Both the position numbers and the translations under genes were made by a program. Below the pieces are notes generated by a model that saw only the letters and a program-made list of their open reading frames with translations, made no database searches and was not told the DNA's origin. 64,000 nt of DNA from the NCBI RefSeq assembly GCF_014640555.1, contig NZ_BMHE01000005.1, forward strand, positions 124,001 to 188,000, in the 5' to 3' direction. Shown here piece after piece: positions 27,633 to 37,503 of the stretch (the first letter of the stretch is position 1; each line of letters opens with the position of its first letter). The stretch comes from Paenibacillus marchantiophytorum (lineage in GTDB: Bacteria; Bacillota; Bacilli; Paenibacillales; NBRC-103111).

Positions 27633-27852
27633 ATTCTTTATATAGAACAAAATGTTTAAATTTTTTTACTTTCTACATGCTGATTACAAAAAAGAATAGA
27701 CTGCGACCAGAGAACGAACAAAAAATGTGGCATGATTCTTTATAAAGAACAATTCTGTATAGACTCATTCTAGTTCTTTATATCGAACATGTCAACAGCG
27801 TAATTGTAAATATTCTGTGCCAAATAACCGAAAATTGTTCATTATAAAGAAT
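27633..27852 (-). promoter_or_regulatory. Array of four SinR-like operators upstream of epsC
   Basis: Four 16-base sites fit GTTCTTTATAAAGAAC: ATTCTTTATATAGAAC (27633-27648), ATTCTTTATAAAGAAC (27735-27750), GTTCTTTATATCGAAC (27773-27788) and GTTCATTATAAAGAAT (27837-27852). A half site AGAGAAC lies at 27709-27715. The half site GTTCTYT is the SinR consensus known from B. subtilis. Together they flank and fill the eps promoter. Confidence 0.7.
27767..27795 (-). promoter_or_regulatory. eps promoter with operator in the spacer
   Basis: Minus-strand TTGACA (27790-27795), 17 bases, TAGAAT (27767-27772). The spacer contains GTTCGATATAAAGAAC, a 16-base SinR-like palindrome (27773-27788 on the plus strand GTTCTTTATATCGAAC). 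A repressor there would exclude RNA polymerase. Confidence 0.75.
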
Positions 27853-27883
27853 CAACTAAATCTTATTCTCAACGCGCCGAAAT

Positions 27884-27905
27884 AGGGGTAAGCATCGCTT
27901 CCCCC
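27884..27905 (-). terminator. Hairpin after the beta-helix gene
   Basis: GGGG-AAGC pairs with GCTT-CCCC around a short loop just past the stop codon at 27922 on the minus strand. The T-tract is poor, so it may be a weak terminator. It separates the beta-helix gene from the eps operators. Confidence 0.5.
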
Positions 27906-27921
27906 TCACCAAAACTTACGC

Positions 27922-30900
27922 TCAAGTTAACAACTCCTTGCTCACTTGCACTAATTCGGCACTTGTCAGTATGCGGTTATATAGGAGCAGCGCACAAACC
28001 GTTGTATTGCTGTTACTGAGCGTTAGGCCATCAAACTTAAGATGGTTATTTACCACTTTTATCTGATTAAGCGAACCATTCAGAAACAAGGAAACTTGTT
28101 TGCTATTAGCATCATAGGTTAACTGGATCACATACACCTTACCATTCACAATGGATGAATCAGCAGTTGCGGCATCATCTCTGACAATAACTGTATTTCC
28201 ACTTGTACCGTCTGCAACCACCACCTGAGGATGGACATGAAAAGCGCCAACGTTATAAGTGCCTATTACAAATCTTCCTAGGATGCTAGCCTGAGGTGTC
28301 CCTATCTGGATCGCTACGTTATTCTTGTTGCTGCTAAAAATATTAGTTGAGAACGTGCCTACATTAATCGCACCCATCACAACGACTGTGAAGGAGCTGC
28401 CAATACTTATTCCAAGGTTAGTTATATCGGGATTATTGGCATAGCCTGTGCCTGTGGATTTTAAACCTGCACCTTGCCTGCCTTCGGTTCCATCCGTATT
28501 GTATCCGTTAAGAACCAAAGGCATAGCGCCTGCCAAGTCCGTTTGAGTAGAACCTGTATCTTGACTAAAGTCATAGTTATGAAGTAGGCCACTAGTTAAT
28601 GTTGTACTATTCGGTATTGCGAATGTCATCTTGCTATAGGTTGAAGTCTTTACAATCGATGCATTTAATGATGTGTCTACGGCAAAGTATTTTAACGTAG
28701 TTGTAGCATTGAGGGGAATCGGAGAGAGATAGACAGAGCTTACAATAGTCGGGTTAGCTCCATTCAATGTATAGTAGATTGTCGCTGCTTTATTCGCAAT
28801 TAAATTTACAAATACCGTCTGGTTGAAGGCAAACGTCATGCTTTCCGGATATGCTTTGACAACCGGAGCAATCGTATCAGGAGTACCTAGGCTAGCTGTC
28901 GTAGCTGATATTGTTGCTGCAATGGACCTATTTATAGATACATCAAGGCTTACAGCCCGAACTGTATATGTTTTTCCGGCTATTAAACCTGAAATGGTAT
29001 ACGAGCTGACTGCCTTATCAATAAGGCCGGCTACTGTATAATTCGTACCATCGGAAGAATAAGCAATCTCTGTCATAATCGCATTCGCAGATGCGGATGG
29101 AATCCATGACACATTAATGGAAACAGCTGTGAGTGTCCCTACTTTTAAATTGGTTACAGGGCTGGGGGCATTAGAGGCAGTAGAGGTGAGGACTTGTACG
29201 GTTGGGTTATCAGTTGAACGATTATTAGAGATGTCAATGGCCGTAATTCGGATTACATACAGCTTGCTGGCGCTGAGTCCTGTTAAATTATAGGAAGTCC
29301 CAACTACCGAGTCACTAGCAATGGTATAATTCGTTCCATCCACACTGTAACCTACTTCATATTTAGCCGTATCGGAAGAGATTGAGTGGGTCCAAGTTAC
29401 TGTTATCGCGCTAGAGGTTACATTCCCGACTTTGAGATTGGTTACCGCAAGTGGCGGAATGATATCATTTATTGTTCCATTGATGTTGTTAACTTTACTA
29501 TCGAGAACGCCATTAATGACGTTGTTGATCTGTAGGTGTTTAGGATCTTCTACGATATTGACTACTGCTGTCTGAACCACGTTATTCTTAAAAATAATTG
29601 GTGTCTGTGAAGCACGGGAATCCCCCGCGTTAATCGCTTTCATGGCAACGTCTGATTTGAATCGATTTCCATCTAGAATTATACGTTCACTAATGAAGGT
29701 CTCCCATGCAAAATCGAGCATAGCTCCGTTGGCAGTAGCCGTCGTATAGTTAAAAATATTCTGGGCAAAGATCAACTCCCCGCCTATATCCGCAAGAGTA
29801 AAGGCAGAATTTTGCTTGCCAGCAAAAGTACTGTTGCTTACTTGAAGCATAGCAACTTTTTTACCCGAAACAGTTGTAAATAACGTATACGTATCCCAAT
29901 CAAACCCGCATCCATCAAATACATATTCTGCTTGAGGGTTATTAACGATGGATAATGGACCAGGATTAGAGAACCTGCAGCCTGAATACCTGCCTGGCGG
30001 CAAGCATGTCATAATATTCTGATCATGTTTGGTGTTGGTAAAAGTAATATTGTTCAGTATCCAACCGTTCTTCGTTTCATTAGCCACCCAGGTTAAAGCG
30101 CTGCCCATAACGCCGCTGCCTTCAATCACACAATCAGAGAAGGTTTGAGGTTCGATAGAGAAACTAAGCGTAGCGCCTAAACCTGCATATGAGCTGAAGA
30201 AATCTTTGTCATTGCTAAACTTGCAATCATTAATGCCAACACTATAGGCCTTATCTCTATTTACGTTGAGCACACTATTATGAAATAGACATCCGTTTAT
30301 AAGTATATCTCGATCTCCTGCACTAAGTACGAGTTTAGTGCCATAGAGATGATTATTGGAGAAATTAATTTGTCCAGCAAGTTGGGCACCTACATCTCTT
30401 AAATCATTGCCTTCCATAATCACCTTATCCGCACTGACATTAATTGCAAGTGTACCCCCATTAATCGCATTGTTCGTTATGTTGATATGTCTACCTGCGA
30501 CAGCAATGATATTATAAGATTTATTATCGTGTAGGTTGTTATTCTCTATATAGATGTATTGATTAAAATCATACATATCCTCAATATCTATAGCCCCTTG
30601 CGGAGCAGTTCCTTGAATATGGTCAATCTCATTGCCTCTAATATACACATACTTGGCTCCGTTGACTGAGATCCCCAACCTTCTGCAATCATGTATACGG
30701 CATTTTTCGATGTATACATTCTTGGCAAACTCAACTACTTTCAGCGTGAGGGTTGTCTGTCCTGCAGCTGGTACTGCACCTTGATGAATAACAAATTTCG
30801 CATAGCTTGGCCCTTTAGGGACTTCAACTTCATCATAAAATTGCACGTTCGATTTGGCTGAATAACATGTATCATCTTTATTATAAAAAATGACATCGTA

Positions 30901-31590
30901 CAAGTCTGAAGTTATACCTGTTCCAAGTCCCCCGTAACTATCGCCATAGAGTCCAAAGTAACCCCACTTAAGGATATTCGCTTGACTTAAGTCGATCTTG
31001 ACAGAAGATCGAATTCGATTATTATCCGGTTGCAAGGATCCATCCGTGAGGCTGATTCTGCCACTTTCAAATTTCCCATCAAAGGTATAGCCAGCAATCT
31101 GTCCGTATAAGCTTCCAAGTGAGATCCCATCACCTGTGCAATTCAGAATTTCAAGGTTATCCAGCGTAAGGAACCTAATATTAGAACCAATTATAGGAAT
31201 ATTATTTACGTAAATCCCATGTCCGCCTTCATGGGTACTTTTAATGGTCGTGTAATCATGCGTGTCCCTATCACCTTGAATGATGCCATTTGTAACTCTT
31301 GAGAATTGTTGATTTCTTTGAAACATGATGATGGCATAACCCACTAAACCATTGCTCTGGATTTTTAGTGTAGATCCATTTAAGTTTAATGTCATGTAAC
31401 TTTGAGGCTCTATAGGCGTATTCTCATCAATCAGATATAAGCCTTTTGGAAGTATGGCCTCTGCGTAACCTTGATCAGAAGCAAACTTCAATGCATCGTT
31501 GATCCCCTTGCTAGTGTTTAATGCTTCTGTCCCATTATTCTTTATACCCCAACGATCCAACTCAACTTTGTAATCACCGCCATCTGCCAT
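27922..31590 (-). CDS. Tailspike-like beta-helix protein with FN3 and LamG-like modules
   Basis: A 1222-residue protein. Residues 1-700 are a right-handed beta-helix: the opening YKVELDRWGIKNNGTEALN and LPKGLYLID are typical of pectin-lyase-fold phage tailspikes and Bacillus prophage proteins, followed by repeats such as YIRGNEIDHI and ITNNAINGG. Then come two fibronectin type III domains (about 711-800 and 808-895), a chitobiase-C-like module (about 903-985) and a LamG-like sandwich (about 1000-1222). There is no signal peptide or anchor, so export is unexplained. The ATG at 31590 has GGAGG 10 bases upstream. Such helices often bind or cut polysaccharide; here it lies between two polysaccharide operons. 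Substrate unknown. Confidence 0.82.
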   Translation of the reverse strand: MADGGDYKVELDRWGIKNNGTEALNTSKGINDALKFASDQGYAEAILPKGLYLIDENTPIEPQSYMTLNLNGSTLKIQSNGLVGYAIIMFQRNQQFSRVTNGIIQGDRDTHDYTTIKSTHEGGHGIYVNNIPIIGSNIRFLTLDNLEILNCTGDGISLGSLYGQIAGYTFDGKFESGRISLTDGSLQPDNNRIRSSVKIDLSQANILKWGYFGLYGDSYGGLGTGITSDLYDVIFYNKDDTCYSAKSNVQFYDEVEVPKGPSYAKFVIHQGAVPAAGQTTLTLKVVEFAKNVYIEKCRIHDCRRLGISVNGAKYVYIRGNEIDHIQGTAPQGAIDIEDMYDFNQYIYIENNNLHDNKSYNIIAVAGRHINITNNAINGGTLAINVSADKVIMEGNDLRDVGAQLAGQINFSNNHLYGTKLVLSAGDRDILINGCLFHNSVLNVNRDKAYSVGINDCKFSNDKDFFSSYAGLGATLSFSIEPQTFSDCVIEGSGVMGSALTWVANETKNGWILNNITFTNTKHDQNIMTCLPPGRYSGCRFSNPGPLSIVNNPQAEYVFDGCGFDWDTYTLFTTVSGKKVAMLQVSNSTFAGKQNSAFTLADIGGELIFAQNIFNYTTATANGAMLDFAWETFISERIILDGNRFKSDVAMKAINAGDSRASQTPIIFKNNVVQTAVVNIVEDPKHLQINNVINGVLDSKVNNINGTINDIIPPLAVTNLKVGNVTSSAITVTWTHSISSDTAKYEVGYSVDGTNYTIASDSVVGTSYNLTGLSASKLYVIRITAIDISNNRSTDNPTVQVLTSTASNAPSPVTNLKVGTLTAVSINVSWIPSASANAIMTEIAYSSDGTNYTVAGLIDKAVSSYTISGLIAGKTYTVRAVSLDVSINRSIAATISATTASLGTPDTIAPVVKAYPESMTFAFNQTVFVNLIANKAATIYYTLNGANPTIVSSVYLSPIPLNATTTLKYFAVDTSLNASIVKTSTYSKMTFAIPNSTTLTSGLLHNYDFSQDTGSTQTDLAGAMPLVLNGYNTDGTEGRQGAGLKSTGTGYANNPDITNLGISIGSSFTVVVMGAINVGTFSTNIFSSNKNNVAIQIGTPQASILGRFVIGTYNVGAFHVHPQVVVADGTSGNTVIVRDDAATADSSIVNGKVYVIQLTYDANSKQVSLFLNGSLNQIKVVNNHLKFDGLTLSNSNTTVCALLLYNRILTSAELVQVSKELLT

Positions 31591-31775
31591 TATATACACA
31601 CCTCCATGTTAAAAAGATATTCATTTGAAGGTGCTTATGCTACGAACGTTTGCCTATTCATCTCCGCTAGCGCACTAATTTATGATCTGTAGACTCTATA
31701 TTTGTTCGTCTCCTTGCATTTATACTTTTCAGCCCCAGCAATAACCAAGAAAGCGGCGATCTTTGTATGAACTCA

Positions 31776-33320
31776 TCATCGCATAGGCAAGGTTCCCCAT
31801 TTAAACTTCATTTTTCCCAGTAAAGTCAGAAGCAGTCCCTTGAAATAGATGAACTCTTCATTTTTTCTAAATAGGATGTAATAAATAAGATTTATCACAA
31901 TGATATGAACCATGCAGTTCGCGGCAAGTGCATAAACACTGTTTATGTGCTTTAACTGAGAAGTGAGCAAATACGTAATGATTAATGGAATAAGACCAAT
32001 AACCAAAAACTTCACGTACATTTTGAAATACTCCCTTAGTTTCTTCTCGAAAATGTACTTATACACCATTTTGGGTTTGATCCAGAATATGACCGTTACA
32101 TTGCTTAATAAGGTACCTAGCAGTACACCTGGCAACCCGATTAATTGAATAAAGATAATGGAAGCAATTAAATTAATGGACGCCTCGACCAATGGCGCGA
32201 AGCGATCTTGATAATAGATCCCTCCGCCTTCTTTAAACCGCTCGACAGATCCACGCATCAAGAAAAAATAGAAGTTGATCAACAATAATATAATTGTTAA
32301 ATTATCTAATCTTTGATTGTCTCCCAACCATAGTCTAACGAATTGCTGGATTGTGTTAATCAAAGAAATCGTCGCAAAGGACACAATCCAAAAGCTTAAA
32401 AAGAACAGTTTACGGTGGACCTTGTAAATGACATCCTTGCTTCCTTCCACCAATAGGTTTCCTACACTCGCTGCAACTCCAGATAAGGAAGTGGAAATTA
32501 GCCCCTGCGCAGCACCTACGATCATGCTGTAACTGTTGAATACCCCAACAACCGTTAAGTTAATGAAAGACGAAATCACCAGATTGTCTGTCCCTAGAAC
32601 TAGAATGCCGCCTATCTTATGTAAAAACAGGGCTTTCACGTTTTTGACCAAAGAAGTTCGTTCCTCTGTCGTAATATGCCCCCGTGTTTTCCTTATCCAT
32701 GGATACTTTTTGTCTATGTATAGGTTCATAAACAAATAAAACAAAAAATTGATAATAATTTGAATCCACAAATAGACATATAAGTCGGGAAGAAATTTTA
32801 ACATCATAAATTGAAGGATAGAAATAAGTAATTTGCTCAACGTAGTCGCAATAGATATCTTATATCCATCTTGAGCTACATTTAAAATGCATAACTTATA
32901 AGAAAAAAAGTAGCTGGTCAGTGTGTAGACCAAAAACAACAGAAAATATAGCTGTGCATCGATGAGGTTGACCTGATCTTTTACAAAGAAATGTAAAAAG
33001 AAAGTCATGATTAGGCCTAATCCCAGAATAATAAAACCGACAAACTTATAGAGCTTCGCATAATAATTTAAATAGCCTTTAACCTTTACATAATCGCCCT
33101 CGGCAAATGGCTTATATAAGGAGTAAATAATGGCGCTGCCTATGCCCAATTCTACAATAGACAGGAGTCCGATTATGTTCGTGTATAAAGAGGTTAACCC
33201 CAACAGTTCATTCCCCAATGTATCCAGAAATACTTTTCTTAGAATAAATGAAGGGACTAGACCTAGTATAAAGGTCAATAAATTAACAACTACATTGATA
33301 CTTGCCTTCTTGACTCTCAT
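31776..33320 (-). CDS. Oligosaccharide flippase (Wzx-like)
   Basis: A 514-residue membrane protein with about 12-14 helices and the layout of the polysaccharide transporter (MOP) family: SIIYSLYKPFAEGDYVKVKG after the second helix and GGILVLGTDNLVISSF in the middle. It should flip lipid-linked repeat units to the outer face. It is the last gene of the second polysaccharide operon and the only flippase in the window, so it may also serve the eps operon. Confidence 0.88.
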   Translation of the reverse strand: MRVKKASINVVVNLLTFILGLVPSFILRKVFLDTLGNELLGLTSLYTNIIGLLSIVELGIGSAIIYSLYKPFAEGDYVKVKGYLNYYAKLYKFVGFIILGLGLIMTFFLHFFVKDQVNLIDAQLYFLLFLVYTLTSYFFSYKLCILNVAQDGYKISIATTLSKLLISILQFMMLKFLPDLYVYLWIQIIINFLFYLFMNLYIDKKYPWIRKTRGHITTEERTSLVKNVKALFLHKIGGILVLGTDNLVISSFINLTVVGVFNSYSMIVGAAQGLISTSLSGVAASVGNLLVEGSKDVIYKVHRKLFFLSFWIVSFATISLINTIQQFVRLWLGDNQRLDNLTIILLLINFYFFLMRGSVERFKEGGGIYYQDRFAPLVEASINLIASIIFIQLIGLPGVLLGTLLSNVTVIFWIKPKMVYKYIFEKKLREYFKMYVKFLVIGLIPLIITYLLTSQLKHINSVYALAANCMVHIIVINLIYYILFRKNEEFIYFKGLLLTLLGKMKFKWGTLPMR

Positions 33321-33322
33321 GC

Positions 33323-34522
33323 TTAGCTCACCGTCTTTGAGTAGGACTCAATCATTGCATATACTTTCTCAATTTCCCGTTCTGTTCCAAGCTCTTCTTT
33401 GGCTAAATGGCTGCGTATTTTATCATTTAAGGATTGTTCAGACAGCAACTTCTTAATTCCGGTGTATAACGCATTTGCATTCATCTCAACAATTAAACCA
33501 TTTTCGCCATCGATTAGTTGATTGTGAACGACGGTGAAATTGGTGGCAATGACAGGCTTTTGTAGAATTTTCGCTTCTGCTATGGCTAAACCAAACCCCT
33601 CAAATCTGGATGGCTGCACATAGAGATCACATTGTTTGATAAAGACATAGGGATTCTGAAAGGTGCCAAGAAAAATGAAATTCTCTTCCAGGTGAAGCGA
33701 TTGCACAGTCTTCACTAATTTCTCCTTCAACTGCCCCTCCCCGATCACATACCACCTAAGCTTAAATCCTTCTAGAATCAGTTTGCTGCAAGCTTCTAAG
33801 GCTAGATCGTAGCCTTTGGCCTCAACTAACCTGCCTATCGTTAGTACTCTCACTCCGTCAAAATCATCCTGAAACCCACCCTCTTGCTCCGACATAGAAA
33901 CAATGAGGCCTGGGGAGACGATATCATAAACGACGCTCGTTTTTTCTTTGGCTATGGGCATTTCTTCCGTGAATACGTCTTTGTTATAGTCAGAGACAGC
34001 GACGACGTGATCAAATTGCCCATAAAATTTTGTATCGAATTCATTGTTATAAGGAGCCATTTTATAATCCGTATTCACCCAACACATTTTTTGGTCAGCC
34101 TTCACTTTCTCCGTAACAAAATAGGTCGGTGTTCCTTGACTGTACGCAATAGCAACATCATAATGACCATCTAAAGGTTCTATCCCTTTGGATAACCATT
34201 TCCAGCTGATCTGAGCACTATGCAGCCTCTTGGTTTGAGCCGGAAGTCTTAGCGATATTGACCTTCCGACACTTAAATATAGGTCCTTAAATCTTCTGGC
34301 GGTAATTAGGCTCTTGAGTCCACCAGACTGTCTCTGGAGAAATGGCGGCACTTCCAGCACATTAACTTCTTTGGGAAGCAGAGGAAGATAGAGTCCCTTC
34401 TGTGAAAACAGAAGCAAATCCACTTTGTAATTCTCGTAATCAAATAAAGTAAGCAAGGAAAGCAAACTTTTTTCTGCACCACCGCTATGTAAGGAATCAA
34501 TAACGAATAATATCGTTTTCAT
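33323..34522 (-). CDS. Family 4 glycosyltransferase
   Basis: A 399-residue GT-B enzyme. The start MKTILFVIDSLHSGGAEKSL has AGAGGG 7 bases upstream, so I reject the 13-residue longer frame. The donor site is QPSRFEGFGLAIAEAKILQKP with the E-x7-E pattern. It has the same overall plan as the GT at 35648, with the shared FDYENY segment near residue 30, which suggests an old duplication. The sugar is unknown. Confidence 0.9.
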   Translation of the reverse strand: MKTILFVIDSLHSGGAEKSLLSLLTLFDYENYKVDLLLFSQKGLYLPLLPKEVNVLEVPPFLQRQSGGLKSLITARRFKDLYLSVGRSISLRLPAQTKRLHSAQISWKWLSKGIEPLDGHYDVAIAYSQGTPTYFVTEKVKADQKMCWVNTDYKMAPYNNEFDTKFYGQFDHVVAVSDYNKDVFTEEMPIAKEKTSVVYDIVSPGLIVSMSEQEGGFQDDFDGVRVLTIGRLVEAKGYDLALEACSKLILEGFKLRWYVIGEGQLKEKLVKTVQSLHLEENFIFLGTFQNPYVFIKQCDLYVQPSRFEGFGLAIAEAKILQKPVIATNFTVVHNQLIDGENGLIVEMNANALYTGIKKLLSEQSLNDKIRSHLAKEELGTEREIEKVYAMIESYSKTVS

Positions 34523-34538
34523 CTTCGGCCCTCTCATC

Positions 34539-35651
34539 CTATTTCTGAATGGAAAGTACATCCTGCAAGTATTTCTTAGAGAAGTCGATTTTATCTTGTA
34601 AAAGCTTCTTGCTCCGATGAAATTCCATCTTCTTCACGATTTCTTTCAGGCTATAATCTTCAGTAACTAAACGATCCTTGAGCTCTAAATCATCTAGCAG
34701 ATCTCTCATTCTTGTGTTAATAGCTTCGTTCCTGTTCACAATAACGAACGATTTTTCATACAGGATAGAAAAAACAGCGGCATGAAAAGAGTTCGATATA
34801 ATAAACTGAGCATTTCTCACAAGTGATACGAAAGTTTCCGGACCGTCCAATGTAAAGTATTTGTCTGCGTACCTCAACTTGCCAGAGTGCAGCGTATAGA
34901 TCTTATATCCTTTCTCCTTGGCAACATCCATGGCTATCTGCTTGATCAATGCACTGCTGTCAAAATCATAGATTAGAATATATTTTTCTTGATAGCTTTG
35001 ATTTCCAATTTGATCCCAATCTGTTGAGTCTAATAAAAAAACTGGATCTACAACATGATTGGCTTTTGTTATATTTAATCTGCTTAGAATGTCCACAGCA
35101 CTTTTCTCTCTTACGCCTACAGCATCCAACCGTTCTACGCGTTTCTTCACCACGGGCTGATACTCGTCAGAGATGCTGTCAGTGGCAAAACTTGCCGCAT
35201 AGGCTGCTTTTACTTTCTGATCAGGAACAAAATCCAAATAAAAGGCTGGATCCTTGCCATTCTTGTGCAAGCAATTCCATATTTGATCACTGCCGCACAA
35301 GTAGACATCCGCATCAGGCATATCCTGCTTTAATTCTTCATTGGTTCGATACCTAACATTTGTTATTGGCAAATACTTGGCTGTGAATCGATCAAACGCC
35401 CGTTTCTTGGCACGTTCACGAATTCTCGTCGGTATTTTGAGCGTTAAATACAACAATTTGGTTACTGCATTCTTTTCCCACTTGGGATGATTAATACTCC
35501 ACATATTATAGTGATTGCTTAGATAATCCGGCTTGTAATCAATAATTTCTACATCATGTCCGCATGTTTTGAGATATCTCATTAATCCGTAAGCTTGTAA
35601 AGACGCACCATGATTATATACATCATGACAAGTTATCGTACATACCTTCAT
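34539..35651 (-). CDS. Polysaccharide pyruvyl transferase
   Basis: A 370-residue GT-B-like enzyme of the pyruvyl transferase family, which adds a pyruvate ketal from phosphoenolpyruvate to a sugar. The N-terminal TCHDVYNHGASLQAYGLMRY and the middle VYLCGSDQIWN and ISNSFHAAVFSILYEKSFV are family signatures. Pyruvylation adds negative charge to the polymer. It overlaps the GT upstream by four bases (ATGA). Confidence 0.9.
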   Translation of the reverse strand: MKVCTITCHDVYNHGASLQAYGLMRYLKTCGHDVEIIDYKPDYLSNHYNMWSINHPKWEKNAVTKLLYLTLKIPTRIRERAKKRAFDRFTAKYLPITNVRYRTNEELKQDMPDADVYLCGSDQIWNCLHKNGKDPAFYLDFVPDQKVKAAYAASFATDSISDEYQPVVKKRVERLDAVGVREKSAVDILSRLNITKANHVVDPVFLLDSTDWDQIGNQSYQEKYILIYDFDSSALIKQIAMDVAKEKGYKIYTLHSGKLRYADKYFTLDGPETFVSLVRNAQFIISNSFHAAVFSILYEKSFVIVNRNEAINTRMRDLLDDLELKDRLVTEDYSLKEIVKKMEFHRSKKLLQDKIDFSKKYLQDVLSIQK

Positions 35652-36883
35652 ACTGTCACTTCTTTCCTTACAAAATTCGGTTCTGAATGCCCCACTGTAT
35701 GATAAATTTTATTAAGCTCATCGGTGTTGCTATAATCTGTCCTGGCGCAATGGCTTGCCAAACTGTCTCTTAGAACGACATCCTTATACAACCGCTCAAT
35801 CCCCTCCGCGATACCCTCCACACTTAACTCACAAATAAGGCCTTCCTCCCCATCCTCAATCTGACTGCCGGCTGTTGGATAATTCGTTATCATCACAGGT
35901 TTGCCCAATATCTTGGCTTCCGTAACGGTTACTGCCTTGCCTTCATACCGGGAGGGCTGAACGTATAAGTCACAGTGCTTCATATAAGGGTAAGGGTTCA
36001 TTTGCTTGCCTACGAGGATAAAGTGGTTCTCCAGCTTGTTCTCGGCAATGATTGATTTAAGCTGGTTCTCATACCCGCCATACCCAACAATATACCATTT
36101 GATAGCGGTGAGTCCCTTATCATGCAGCAGCCTCAATGCTTGAACGGCCATATCGAATCCCTTTACATACGACAACCGACCGACAGAGACGATGGAAAAT
36201 GTTTCTTCCTGACCTTCATTGATTTGGAGCGGTTCTTCTGCCATTTGCTTAATAAACCTAGGTGATGTTATATTCTCGATTAGCATGATCTTCGATTGCA
36301 GAGAAGGGTAAGTCTTGAGAAATGCCTCCGTGCAGGCGTCTGAGATCGAGGCAATCGTATCGAATTTGTTCCAGAGCGCAAGGTCTATCTCATTGTCTAT
36401 TTCCAGTTCGCTGTAATCCGTATGGATCCAGGCCATTTTCTTCGCTGCCTTTACATTATTGGCAACAATATCATGCGGCCAGGCGTAACTGATGGCTAAA
36501 TCATATTCTTGGTCTATCTTTGGCAGCACATAGGACGTGAACTTAAGCACAAGCTGCATTTGAATGTAGCCTGAGCCCTCTTTCAGTTTTCGGCGTTTCG
36601 CCTTCCAACCTGCCAGCATTTTGCTCGCTAGTCGGATCAGGAAAGCTGAGAAATGCCCCTCTTTGAGACAACTGAGCATAGATTTACGAAAAACCGTGTA
36701 TTGGGCTTGCTCAGGCAGCACATGAACTTGCTCGGGTATGAAGCTGAGAAAGTCACCGGCATGCTGGCAGATAAACAGATCCACCTCATAATTCTCGTAA
36801 TCAAAGCTCTCCAGCATGTTAATTAAGCTTCGTTCTATACCGCCAATTTCCATGTCAAAGACCGTAATCAAGATTTTAGGCAT
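35648..36883 (-). CDS. Family 4 glycosyltransferase
   Basis: A 411-residue GT-B enzyme beginning MPKILITVFDMEIGGIERSL. The donor site is VQPSRYEGKAVTVTEAKILG. It shares the FDYENYEVDLF segment and domain order with the GT at 33323. It overlaps the acyltransferase gene by eight bases and the pyruvyl transferase gene by four, so the operon is tightly coupled. Acceptor and donor sugars are unknown. Confidence 0.9.
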   Translation of the reverse strand: MPKILITVFDMEIGGIERSLINMLESFDYENYEVDLFICQHAGDFLSFIPEQVHVLPEQAQYTVFRKSMLSCLKEGHFSAFLIRLASKMLAGWKAKRRKLKEGSGYIQMQLVLKFTSYVLPKIDQEYDLAISYAWPHDIVANNVKAAKKMAWIHTDYSELEIDNEIDLALWNKFDTIASISDACTEAFLKTYPSLQSKIMLIENITSPRFIKQMAEEPLQINEGQEETFSIVSVGRLSYVKGFDMAVQALRLLHDKGLTAIKWYIVGYGGYENQLKSIIAENKLENHFILVGKQMNPYPYMKHCDLYVQPSRYEGKAVTVTEAKILGKPVMITNYPTAGSQIEDGEEGLICELSVEGIAEGIERLYKDVVLRDSLASHCARTDYSNTDELNKIYHTVGHSEPNFVRKEVTV

Positions 36884-37481
36884 ATTGGATATAACTCTTT
36901 TCTCTTTTATTTAGATACAGCGTATTGGCTGGCACATTCCCTTTCACAACGCTACCGGCTGCGATTACGGCATTATCGCCAATAATTGTATCCCTAAGAA
37001 TAACAACATTGGAGCCTATCCAGACATTTTCCCCAATTTTAATTTCTCCTTTGATCAAGTGATCACCCGTGCTGCTCTTATAGTTGTGATCATGATCATT
37101 GATACTAACATTAGGCGCAATCTTGGTATGCTTGCCAATAGTGATCTTATACACACAATTAATGTTGCAGTTATCGTTAATGAAAACCTTTTCTGCCATG
37201 CGAAGTTCCCCAAAATGATCTACACGAATACTGGCGTTCTTGCGAATAAACACGAATTTCCCGATGTGAATGGTGGCATGCTTGCTGAAGGCTTCGATTC
37301 TACTATTCGCTTGGAGTGAGAAGATGGAAGATTTAATGTTTTTGAAATAAATAAGCTTATTACATCCAGCTCTCAGAATGCCAATCAGATGGGATAGATT
37401 CATTAGGATGGTGTAATACAAGCCTCTGCCGCGGCTTTCCGCAATCAGCGTGGTCATTATTTTCCGTAGAATACTTATCAT
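36876..37481 (-). CDS. Left-handed beta-helix acyltransferase
   Basis: A 201-residue hexapeptide-repeat O-acetyltransferase of the maltose/serine acetyltransferase type. Repeats run from about residue 65 to 190 (ITIGKHTKIAPNVSINDHDH, IGENVWIGSNVVILRDT, IGDNAVIAAGSVVKGNVPA). The His in NDHDH is the likely base. It probably acetylates a sugar of the second polysaccharide. GGGAGA lies before the ATG. Confidence 0.88.
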   Translation of the reverse strand: MISILRKIMTTLIAESRGRGLYYTILMNLSHLIGILRAGCNKLIYFKNIKSSIFSLQANSRIEAFSKHATIHIGKFVFIRKNASIRVDHFGELRMAEKVFINDNCNINCVYKITIGKHTKIAPNVSINDHDHNYKSSTGDHLIKGEIKIGENVWIGSNVVILRDTIIGDNAVIAAGSVVKGNVPANTLYLNKREKSYIQYA

Positions 37482-37503
37482 TCGGTTCTCCCAATTGAAT
37501 TAT

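Noticed and set aside
31600..31775. SinR-like promoter directly before the beta-helix gene
   Set aside because: No TTGACA/-10 pair and no palindrome were found; read-through from the flippase gene or a weak promoter is equally possible.
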